From the NCBI RefSeq assembly GCF_000974485.1, contig NZ_BBOM01000009.1:248001-312000 (forward strand): DNA of 64,000 nucleotides, read 5' to 3'. The DNA is from Streptomyces sp. NBRC 109706 (lineage in GTDB: Bacteria > Actinomycetota > Actinomycetes > Streptomycetales > Streptomycetaceae). The notes under the pieces were generated by a model. The model saw nothing but the letters and a program-made list of their open reading frames with translations. It was not told where the DNA came from and searched no databases. The position numbers and the translations under genes were made by a program. Below, in pieces: positions 57,630-64,000 of this stretch (positions are counted from its first letter, which is position 1; each line of letters begins with the position of its first letter).

Positions 57630-58409
57630 TCAGCCCCGCACATGCAGCCCGAACCCCGTACGGCCCTCGGGCTCAAGCCCCTCCCTCAGGCGCAGCGACG
57701 GAATCTCGTAGTCGCCGAAGTTCTGCCGACGGAACGCGATCGGCTCCGTCGACTCCAGGGTGCGCAGCCGCTCCTCCCACGCCTTGACGGCCGCCTCGTA
57801 GCCCTCGCCGGTCATCCGGTCGACTCCGTAGAGCACAAACGGTGGCAGCACCTCGATACCCGGGTAGTAGAGGATCCCGTGCTGGATCGGGAACAGCAGA
57901 TCGTCGATGGGCCCGTTGATCCCGCGCGCGGCGTAATGCGGCTCCGGGCCGCCGACGGTCACCGACAGCAGCGCCCGCCGGCCGGCGAGGGTGCCCTCAC
58001 CGAAGCGCTCGCCGTATCCGACGTCGCTGTGCTCGCCGACGCCATAGGCGAAGTGGGAGGTGAACACCCGGTCCACCCAGCCCTTGAGGATCGCCGGCAT
58101 CGTGTACCACCACAGCGGGAACTGGAAGATGATCGTGTCGGCCCACAGCAGCTTCTCCTGTTCGGCGCGGACATCGGCGGTCAACGTCCCCGCGTCGAAG
58201 GCCCGCCCCGAATCCCGGACCACCCGCAACGGATCCGAGGCGTCCGGCCCGTAGTCCTTCGCGTCCACGACGGCCTTCCAGTTCATCGCGTACAGATCGC
58301 TCACCCGGACCTCGTGCCCGTCGCTCTCCAACGTCGCCACCGCGCGATCCTTCAGCGAGCCGTTGAGCGACCTCGGCTCCGGGTGGGCATGAACGATCAG
58401 CGTCTTCAT
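57630..58409 (-). CDS. NAD(P)H-dependent oxidoreductase, NQO/KefF type (copy 2)
   Basis: The 259-aa paralogue of the protein at 48383-49177 shares LIVHAHPEPRSLNGSL, FQFPLWWYTMPAILKGWVDRVF and SVTVGGPEPHYAARGINGP. The flavodoxin-like fold and quinone/electrophile reduction are inferred from family. It is divergent from an MmyB-like regulator, mirroring the first module. Three 9-bp tandem repeats lie in its 5' leader at 58418-58444. Confidence 0.87.
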   Translation of the reverse strand: MKTLIVHAHPEPRSLNGSLKDRAVATLESDGHEVRVSDLYAMNWKAVVDAKDYGPDASDPLRVVRDSGRAFDAGTLTADVRAEQEKLLWADTIIFQFPLWWYTMPAILKGWVDRVFTSHFAYGVGEHSDVGYGERFGEGTLAGRRALLSVTVGGPEPHYAARGINGPIDDLLFPIQHGILYYPGIEVLPPFVLYGVDRMTGEGYEAAVKAWEERLRTLESTEPIAFRRQNFGDYEIPSLRLREGLEPEGRTGFGLHVRG

Positions 58410-58417
58410 GGGAACTC

Positions 58418-58444
58418 CTCGGGTTGCTCGGGTTACTCGGGTTA
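58418..58444. repeat. 9-bp tandem repeat CTCGGGTT(G/A), three copies
   Basis: Three perfect or near-perfect units follow each other, with a partial fourth, just upstream of the quinone-reductase start codon. Copy-number change could alter leader length. Confidence 0.75.
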
Positions 58445-58587
58445 CTCGGAATCGGACGCCTTCGATCCTGGGCCCGGCGCCGCCCCGCGTTCAGGGGCTC
58501 CTCTTCCATCGGACGGGACTTCCTGGTATCGGCGGGACCACCCTCGCGCACCCCGCCGACGGGATCCGGGGGGACATACTGGGAGGC

Positions 58588-59445
58588 ATGGACGATCTCG
58601 CTGGCTTCCTGCGGACCCGGCGTTCCCGGGTCGACCCCGCCGACGTGGGCATCCCCACCGACAGCCGCCGCCGGGTCGAGGGCCTGCGCCGCGAGGAGGT
58701 GGCGCACCTCTCCGGCGTCAGCGTGGACTACTACGTCCGCCTGGAGCAGGGCCGCGCCACCCAGCCGTCCGAGCAGGTCCTCGACGCGCTCGCCCGCGTC
58801 CTGCGACTCGACGAGACCGAACGCGAACATCTCGACCGGCTTGCCCGGCAGCGCCGCCGCCCCGCGCGGACACCGGGCGGACGGCTCCGGCCCGAGCTGC
58901 TGCGCGTTCTCGATCTGGTCACCGACGCACCCGCGTTGATCATGGACCACCGGATGGACGTGCTTGCCGGGAACCGCCTCGCCGGGCTGCTCTACGGCCG
59001 GCCGATGCCGGGCCTGAACACCGCCCGGCACCTCTTCCTCGAAGAGGCCGAACGCGGCCTCTACGCGGACTGGGAGAACTGCACCCTGGACGCGGTGGGC
59101 CATCTGCGCCTGTCCGCCGGCAAATACCCCGACGACCCCCGACTGGCCTCGCTCATCGGCGAGTTGGCCATGGGCAGCGGACGCTTCCGCCGCCTCTGGG
59201 CCCGCGCGGACGTGCGCGCCCGCACCCATGGCCGCAAGGCGTACCGGCATCCGCTGGTCGGCCTGCTGGAACTCCACCAGGAGAACTTCGCGCTGCCGGA
59301 CGCCTCGGGCAGGGAACTGCTGGTCCTGTCCGCGGCCCCCGGCACCCCGGCCGAGGACGGGCTGCGCCTGCTCGCCGGCCTGGGCGCGGACGGCACCGAT
59401 CGCGCCGACGCCCACCCCTCGACGCCCGCCCGCGTCGACGAATGA
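58588..59445 (+). CDS. XRE-family regulator with MmyB-like ligand domain (copy 2)
   Basis: The 285-aa paralogue of the regulator at 47361-48257 has the same HTH core (VEGLRREEVAHLSGVSVDYYV, LEQGRATQPSEQVLDAL) and an MmyB-like domain with MDHRMDVLAGNRLAGLLYG. The ATG at 58588 abuts a GGGAGG with only one base between, too close for normal use. CATACT at 58575-58580 could be a -10 box giving a near-leaderless mRNA. It is divergent from the quinone reductase and probably represses it. Confidence 0.85.
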   Translation: MDDLAGFLRTRRSRVDPADVGIPTDSRRRVEGLRREEVAHLSGVSVDYYVRLEQGRATQPSEQVLDALARVLRLDETEREHLDRLARQRRRPARTPGGRLRPELLRVLDLVTDAPALIMDHRMDVLAGNRLAGLLYGRPMPGLNTARHLFLEEAERGLYADWENCTLDAVGHLRLSAGKYPDDPRLASLIGELAMGSGRFRRLWARADVRARTHGRKAYRHPLVGLLELHQENFALPDASGRELLVLSAAPGTPAEDGLRLLAGLGADGTDRADAHPSTPARVDE

Positions 59446-59517
59446 CGTCACGCGGGGCCGTGCGGACCCGCCCATAGGCGGCGGTACGCTGGGCCATCGC
59501 GATCGAACGGGGGGCCG

Positions 59518-60120
59518 ATGCGGGGGCGACGGCTGTTTTCGGGTATCCAACACGCCAGTATCGGCGGACTGTTGGTGATCTGGTTGATATGTCTACCGGT
59601 GGCGGTCTTTGTCGTCCAACTGATCGAGGACGTGCCCGTGCTGTCGGCGCGCGTCGTCGCGGCGGCCTTCGACCTGCACGGCGAGCAGGGCACCATCACC
59701 GTCACCGAGTCCCGTGAGGTCCGCGAGGGCGGCGGCCGAGGCAGCAGCCACACCGCCACCCACTGCTTCGGCGTCTTCACCCCGGACAACGGCGGCCCGC
59801 CGCTCCCCGACACCCGCGTGCACATCGGCGACTGCGACGAGGGGAACGTCGCCGACGTGCGGCTGATCCGCAAGGACCTCAGCAGCTGGGTGATGCCCAA
59901 CGAGAAGGACACCGCCTACGCGTTCGGCCACGGCTGGGGCACTGCGCTGGTGCTCTTCCTCTTCATGGGCCTCTTCCTACTGATCGCCGGCGGCCCCTTC
60001 GTCCTCTGCGCGATCCTCTTCCCCGTCATGATGATCGCCGCCCTGATCAACCGCGCCCGCAACCGTGGCCGAGGCGCCGACGCCACTGCCACTGACGCCG
60101 CCTCCGGCGCCGACGACTGA
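59518..60120 (+). CDS. Hypothetical membrane protein with two hydrophobic segments
   Basis: The 200-aa protein is not recognised. It has membrane helices at about 14-36 and 142-178 (the second long enough for two spans). Between them is an extracytoplasmic loop with HTATHCFGVFTPDNGG and HIGDC, where the two cysteines could pair. The tail is Arg/Asp/Ala-rich and cytoplasmic. A G-rich element precedes the ATG. No function can be assigned from sequence or neighbours. Confidence 0.7.
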   Translation: MRGRRLFSGIQHASIGGLLVIWLICLPVAVFVVQLIEDVPVLSARVVAAAFDLHGEQGTITVTESREVREGGGRGSSHTATHCFGVFTPDNGGPPLPDTRVHIGDCDEGNVADVRLIRKDLSSWVMPNEKDTAYAFGHGWGTALVLFLFMGLFLLIAGGPFVLCAILFPVMMIAALINRARNRGRGADATATDAASGADD

Positions 60121-60172
60121 CCGCCCGGGCCTCGTCCGCGCGGGCCGGCCGAACGTCCCGAGGGGGACCGCC

Positions 60173-61780
60173 ATGACCCACCACCTGCGACAGCGCGTGC
60201 TCCACCAACTGCACGCCCGCGCCCACATGTTCCACTGGTCTGTACCCCATGGCCCGCTCCCCCACCAGCCCCATCACCCCCACCAGCCCCGCGATCCGGC
60301 GGGCATGTCGGCCACGACGCTGGTCGCCGCCGGCCACGACGACGATCCGGCGGTGCGCGCGGAGGTCGAACGAACGCTGCGCTCGGCCGCGCCCCGCCAC
60401 TGGCTGCTGCTCGACGAGCGGCTCCGCCGCATCTGGTGGCACGAGCCGCGGTGGACGACCAGCGCGGTCGAACGGCTGCTGCGCGACGGCCCCCACGCGC
60501 TGGGGCTCGTCCTCGCCGCCACCCACCCCAACGGCCATGTGCGACAGGCCGCGGTCGACGCCCTCGCCGAACTCGACGCCCCCCTCGCGCCGGCCACACT
60601 CGCCCTGCGGGCGGCGGACTGGGTGCCCCAGGTCCGCACCCCGGCCCGGGACGCGCTGGCCCGCCGACTGTCGGAGCAACCCGGCGCGACCCTGGCCGCG
60701 ACCGCGCCGGTGGCGTTGGCCCTGCGGGAACGCCGCACCGGCCACTGGCTCGCCGAACGGGTCGAGGCCATGCTCCGAGAGGGCCCCGTCGAGGCGCTGC
60801 ACGCCGCCCTCGCCGCCCCGGACCGGCACACCCGACGCACCGCCCACCTCACCGCGCTCGCCACCGGCCGGCTCGACCTGCCCCGGATGCTGCATGCCGC
60901 CCGACACGACAAGGACCTCCCGACCAGGGCCCGTTGCGCCGAGACCGCCGTGGTGAAGGCCGTCGAGACCGGCACCGTCGAGCTGGTCCGCCCGCTACTG
61001 ACCAACGGCGCCGCGGTGGTCCGCGCCGCCGCGGTCCAGGCGCTGGCCAACACCGGTGAGGTGGGCCCCGCCCACGACGCCCTCCCGGACCGCAACCCGA
61101 TCGTGCGCGCCGTCGCCCAGGCGGCACTGCGCCGCGACGGGGCCGTTCCCGAGGAGCACTACCGCGCTCTGCTCGCGGGCCCCGCCCCCGCCCCCGGAGC
61201 GATCGCCGGCCTCGGCGAGACCGGCGCCGGCCCGGACGCCGACCTCGTCCGCCCCTGGCTGGCGCACCCCCGCCCCCGGGGCCGAGCCGCCGCGGTGCGC
61301 GCGCTACGACGACTCGGCGCGGCCGAGCCGGCGCTCCTGCTCCCGTTGCTCACCGACCCGTCCGGCGCCGTGACCCGCCAGGTCAGCACCGCCCTACGCG
61401 CCAGGACCGACCAGCTGGACCCGCGCCACCTCAGGGAACTCCTCGACATCCGCCGGCCCCGGCACATCCGGCTGGCCGCCTACCGGCTGCTCCACGCCCT
61501 GGACGTCTGGACCCGGCTCCGCACCGACCTGGAACTCGTCGCCGACCCGCTCGACGCGTTGCGCGGCCGAGCCCGCAACGACCTGGTCACCTGGGTGACC
61601 CGCGAGGCCGCCACCACCTACGCGATGCCGAACGCCACCATCGCCGCCGTGCTCGCCACGCGCCTGGCCGAGGCCCGGCCCGTCCTCGGCCCGGAACGCA
61701 CCCGCCTCCTCGCCTTCCACCTCGGCCTCCGCCGGCTCACGCCCCCCGACCCCCCTGCCCCTCCTACGGACACGGCCTAG
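60173..61780 (+). CDS. HEAT-repeat-like helical protein
   Basis: The 535-aa protein consists of repeated helical pairs with the A-x-x-AL-x-x-L pattern (for example VRQAAVDALAELD, VRAAAVQALANTGEVG, GRAAAVRALRRLGAAEPALL). This suggests a HEAT/Arm-type solenoid from about 40 to 480. The first 45 residues are His/Pro-rich (PHGPLPHQPHHPHQP) and may bind metal or be disordered. Solenoids usually mediate protein contacts. AGGGGGA precedes the ATG at 60173. Its TAG stop shares a CTAG with the convergent gene. Confidence 0.75.
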   Translation: MTHHLRQRVLHQLHARAHMFHWSVPHGPLPHQPHHPHQPRDPAGMSATTLVAAGHDDDPAVRAEVERTLRSAAPRHWLLLDERLRRIWWHEPRWTTSAVERLLRDGPHALGLVLAATHPNGHVRQAAVDALAELDAPLAPATLALRAADWVPQVRTPARDALARRLSEQPGATLAATAPVALALRERRTGHWLAERVEAMLREGPVEALHAALAAPDRHTRRTAHLTALATGRLDLPRMLHAARHDKDLPTRARCAETAVVKAVETGTVELVRPLLTNGAAVVRAAAVQALANTGEVGPAHDALPDRNPIVRAVAQAALRRDGAVPEEHYRALLAGPAPAPGAIAGLGETGAGPDADLVRPWLAHPRPRGRAAAVRALRRLGAAEPALLLPLLTDPSGAVTRQVSTALRARTDQLDPRHLRELLDIRRPRHIRLAAYRLLHALDVWTRLRTDLELVADPLDALRGRARNDLVTWVTREAATTYAMPNATIAAVLATRLAEARPVLGPERTRLLAFHLGLRRLTPPDPPAPPTDTA

Positions 61781-62328
61781 CGGAGCAGCGTCAGCCAGTC
61801 GGCGGCCTCCCGCCTCAGGGCGGGGTCGGTGAGCTGCTCGGTCAGCCAGGGCAGCGCGGTCAGCGCCCGTTCCAGATCGTGCAGCAGGACATCCCGAACG
61901 GGGTGGTCGTCGCCCGCGAGCCGACGCCGCTCGATCGCCGCCCGCGTCTCGCTCCGGGTCAACGGAAGCCCGTCCAGCAGCTGGCGGACGGCACCCTCGG
62001 GGCTCAACTCCGCCGGCAGCCCGTCGAGTCGGGGCTGATGACGCAGAGCGAGCGCGGCCAGCCTGGCCCGCTGGTAGCCGGCCGCGCAGCGGCTCATGGC
62101 ACCGGTCCGGTGCGCCGTGTGGACCAGCGCGAGGGCGAACGCGAACCGTGCCCGGCTCTCCGCCTCCGGCAGCCCGCGCAGCGGGTGCGCCGCCGACTCG
62201 GCGAACCCCAGCAGCCCGTGCCACCACTGCGGCGGCGCACCCTGCGGAAAGCGGCCGCGCAACCATGCCTCCCGCGCCCGGGAGTCGATCGCGCGCAGCG
62301 CCTCGTAGTCGTCCTCGATCTCGCTCAC
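61777..62328 (-). CDS. Hypothetical protein, 183 aa
   Basis: The protein starts at a GTG preceded by GGGAGAG. It is rich in Ala, Leu and Arg and mainly helical, with FALALVHTAHRTGAMSRCAAGYQRARLAAL in the middle and DWLTLLR at the end. No catalytic motif or membrane segment is seen. It is convergent with the HEAT-like gene and shares the four-base CTAG in which both stop codons (TAG) are read. Function unknown. Confidence 0.65.
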   Translation of the reverse strand: MSEIEDDYEALRAIDSRAREAWLRGRFPQGAPPQWWHGLLGFAESAAHPLRGLPEAESRARFAFALALVHTAHRTGAMSRCAAGYQRARLAALALRHQPRLDGLPAELSPEGAVRQLLDGLPLTRSETRAAIERRRLAGDDHPVRDVLLHDLERALTALPWLTEQLTDPALRREAADWLTLLR

Positions 62329-62559
62329 GGGGCTCTCCCACCCGGGTCGTTGACGATCAGGGACAGCGAGGGCCCGAATCGGGTCCCGGCGAAGCTCCGG
62401 GCTGTTGCCGGTGACGCCGCACCCTCCCCGACGGTTCAACTCCGGGGCGCGATGTCGCGTTTCCGCCGGTCAGGGAGGTGGCGCCTGCGGGAGAGTCACC
62501 GAAGGCCCGTGCTCCCGATCGCGGGTCCCTCCCGCTGAACTCCGTGAAGGGCCCACCCC

Positions 62560-63198
62560 ATGCATGTCGTCCCCGGCCTCAAGGTTCTGTACTTCGGCAC
62601 CCCGGTGGTGCTGATCAGCTCGCTCAACGAGGACGGCACACCGAATCTCGCGCCGATGTCCTCGGCGTGGTGGTTGGGCCAGACCTGTGTGCTCGGCCTC
62701 GGCGACAGCGCCCAGACCACGGCGAACCTGCTGCGGGAGGGCGAGTGCGTGCTCAACCTGCCCTCCTCCGCGATGGTCGAGGCGGTTGACCGGCTGGCGC
62801 TGACCACCGGGAAGCCGACCGTGCCGGACCACAAGGTGCAGCAGGGCTACCGCTACGAGCCGGCGAAGTTCTCGACCGCCGGGCTGACCGAGCAGCCATC
62901 GGACCTGGTCCGAGCCCCCCGGGTCGCGGAGTGTCCGATCCAGCTGGAGTGCCGGGTCGTCGCGGCCCACCCCTTCGGACACCCCGCTCCCGACGCCAGC
63001 GCCATCCAGGTCGAGGTTCTTCGCGCCCATGTCGAGGAGGAACTGATCATCCCGGGGACACACCATGTGGACCCACTCCGCTGGGACCCGCTGATCATGA
63101 AATTCTGCGAGTTCTTCGGCGGCGGCACCAACGTCCACCCGTCAAGACTCGCCCAGGGCTGGAACATGCCCCACCCACACCGGTCGGCCACCAGCTGA
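62560..63198 (+). CDS. Flavin-reductase-like FMN-binding split-barrel protein
   Basis: The 212-aa protein fits the flavin reductase-like family, with TPVVLISSLNEDGTPNLAPMSSAWWLG (about 14-40, FMN-binding strand-loop) and LREGECVLNLPS. Relatives reduce flavin for two-component monooxygenases or bind FMN or haem; the actual role is not clear. AAGGG lies nine bases before the ATG. No monooxygenase partner is adjacent. Confidence 0.8.
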   Translation: MHVVPGLKVLYFGTPVVLISSLNEDGTPNLAPMSSAWWLGQTCVLGLGDSAQTTANLLREGECVLNLPSSAMVEAVDRLALTTGKPTVPDHKVQQGYRYEPAKFSTAGLTEQPSDLVRAPRVAECPIQLECRVVAAHPFGHPAPDASAIQVEVLRAHVEEELIIPGTHHVDPLRWDPLIMKFCEFFGGGTNVHPSRLAQGWNMPHPHRSATS

Positions 63199-63294
63199 CA
63201 CACGCGCACGGCGGGTCAGCCCGGTGCCACGCCACGAGCGACGGCGGCGTGAGCCGATGCCCGACATCATGGGGCGGGGGGGGCCGGCCACCGC

Positions 63295-63597
63295 TCAGAG
63301 AATGTCCGTGATGCCCCGGTGGTTGGCCCAGCTCTCGATCGCGTCAGCCATGGCCGTGAGCCACGGCTCGCCGGGCTTCCGCAGGGCCCGCACCCGGGTC
63401 ATCCGCGCATAGGCCACGGCCCAGGCATCGATCGCCTTCGGATCCGCCCCGACCCAGGCCGGACAACCGGCCGCCCAGGCCTCCGCCCCCGCCGGCGAAT
63501 GCCCACCGGCGACCAGCTGGGTCACCAACAGCGCCGGATCGATAAACGCCGCCCCCCTCGTCGGCCAGGCCCAGTCCACCACCCACCTCCGCCGCTC
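63295..63597 (-). pseudogene. C-terminal remnant of an aminoglycoside phosphotransferase-like kinase
   Basis: About 100 codons match only the C-terminal third of an APH/choline-kinase-like protein. RRRWVVDWAWPTRGAAFIDP contains the metal-binding aspartate segment, followed by AWAAGCPAWVGADPKAIDAW. The N-terminal lobe and the catalytic HGD loop are missing; similarity stops near 63597. Upstream sequence to about 63651 keeps the frame open by chance but does not look like the family. This indicates a deletion or rearrangement breakpoint at about 63600. Confidence 0.7.
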
Positions 63598-63759
63598 GCC
63601 GATCAGCTCCGACGGTCCTGTGGATGACAGCAACGTCTTCCCTCGTACCACCGCCGGTTTGTTCCTGGATGGCTGGATCGAACCCCCGTCGTTGACGTGA
63701 TGTCACCGTTTCGTTTGACTTGAGCAGTTCCCGCAATTCGCTGGCTTCGGGAGGCAGTC

Positions 63760-64000
63760 GTGGTCCTACGGTTCATCGGCATCGATCCGGAGACCGGCGG
63801 AGGCAACTGCCCCGCTGTTTGGCTCGACGACGCCAGGAAGGAACTGGTGCTGCAAGGGTGGCGAGCCGACGATGAGATGATGACAGAAACGCAACGTGAC
63901 AGCCCCTTGCCCGACAACGAGGCAGTCATTCGTCTCCCGTATCGCATGATCGACATCATCAGGAAGGCCATCGATGACGCGGAAGCCATCGACCATCCCC
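63760..64000 (+). CDS. Conserved hypothetical Streptomyces protein (3' end missing)
   Basis: Eighty codons are visible from a GTG preceded by GGGAGG at a five-base spacing. The product begins VVLRFIGIDPETGGGNCPAVW, contains QGWRADDEMM and continues RLPYRMIDIIRKAIDDA. Small proteins with this start are common in Streptomyces next to Scr1-type XRE regulator genes, from memory. The codon use is less GC-extreme than in the rest of the window, hinting at acquired DNA. No function is known. Confidence 0.7.
   Translation, partial: MVLRFIGIDPETGGGNCPAVWLDDARKELVLQGWRADDEMMTETQRDSPLPDNEAVIRLPYRMIDIIRKAIDDAEAIDHP

Noticed and set aside
63668..63700. tRNA-like T-loop sequence GGATCGAACCCCCG, a possible attachment site
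   Set aside because: The five bases on each side do not form a T stem and no anticodon arm or acceptor stem follows, so it is not a tRNA gene or clear remnant.
1..64000. CRISPR arrays, rRNA, tRNA, complete insertion sequences or prophage genes
   Set aside because: Looked for and not seen: no spaced repeats of CRISPR type, no transposase or integrase motifs and no structural RNA consensus.

Overview
The window is GC-rich actinomycete DNA, most likely from Streptomyces or a close relative. The support is third-position GC bias in every gene, frequent GTG starts, many 1-8 base stop/start overlaps, and families typical of that group: a SigK/RskA pair, MmyB-type XRE regulators, an Rv2578c-type radical SAM protein, a DeoR-controlled polyol ABC operon without its own ATPase, and a HID-type leader peptide. 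No rRNA, tRNA, CRISPR array, complete insertion sequence or prophage is visible. Both ends cut through genes.

Layout. 1-1005: a truncated flavin-dependent monooxygenase gene on the minus strand, preceded by a 30-residue leader peptide. 1006-3641: a GntR regulator overlapping allophanate hydrolase. 3642-7012: a GH115 xylan alpha-glucuronidase behind a good promoter and two palindromes. 7141-9011: fdhD and an aldo/keto reductase. 9118-13022: a SigK locus (sigma factor, RskA anti-sigma, membrane-anchored molybdopterin oxidoreductase, MPT83-like fasciclin lipoprotein) with two SigK-like promoters. 13027-17919: methyltransferase, pterin dehydratase, holin/alkaline-phosphatase fusion, MBL hydrolase and DedA-type protein.

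17993-34158 is the most striking region: an aromatic-catabolism island on the minus strand, about 16 kb. It holds a LuxR-type regulator, a ring-hydroxylating dioxygenase (alpha, beta, [3Fe-4S] ferredoxin, reductase), a dihydrodiol dehydrogenase-like SDR, a LigAB extradiol dioxygenase, a hydratase-aldolase, a ThDP enzyme, a C-C hydrolase-like enzyme, an amidohydrolase, a DUF1185 protein and a TRAP transporter. By spacing it splits into three transcription units. The region in front of each carries the same palindrome, centred 34-35 bp upstream of a TAGNNT -10 box, so I infer one regulon controlled by the LuxR protein. The substrate is unknown.

34241-49177: MBL hydrolase, methyltransferase, DUF1772 protein, polyol ABC operon with dehydrogenase and DeoR regulator, small LapA-like and CBS proteins, an overlapping peptidase cluster (D-aminopeptidase, M20, S9), and the first of two divergent MmyB-regulator/NAD(P)H-quinone-reductase modules. 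49223-64000: SRPBCC protein, radical SAM gene with a LexA-like box, an HTH/Clp-N protein with tandem palindromes over its own promoter, a 1329-residue GH87-like secreted enzyme, Nudix and SUKH proteins, the second MmyB/reductase module, HEAT-repeat and flavin-reductase genes, a decayed phosphotransferase fragment, and the start of a gene running off the right edge.
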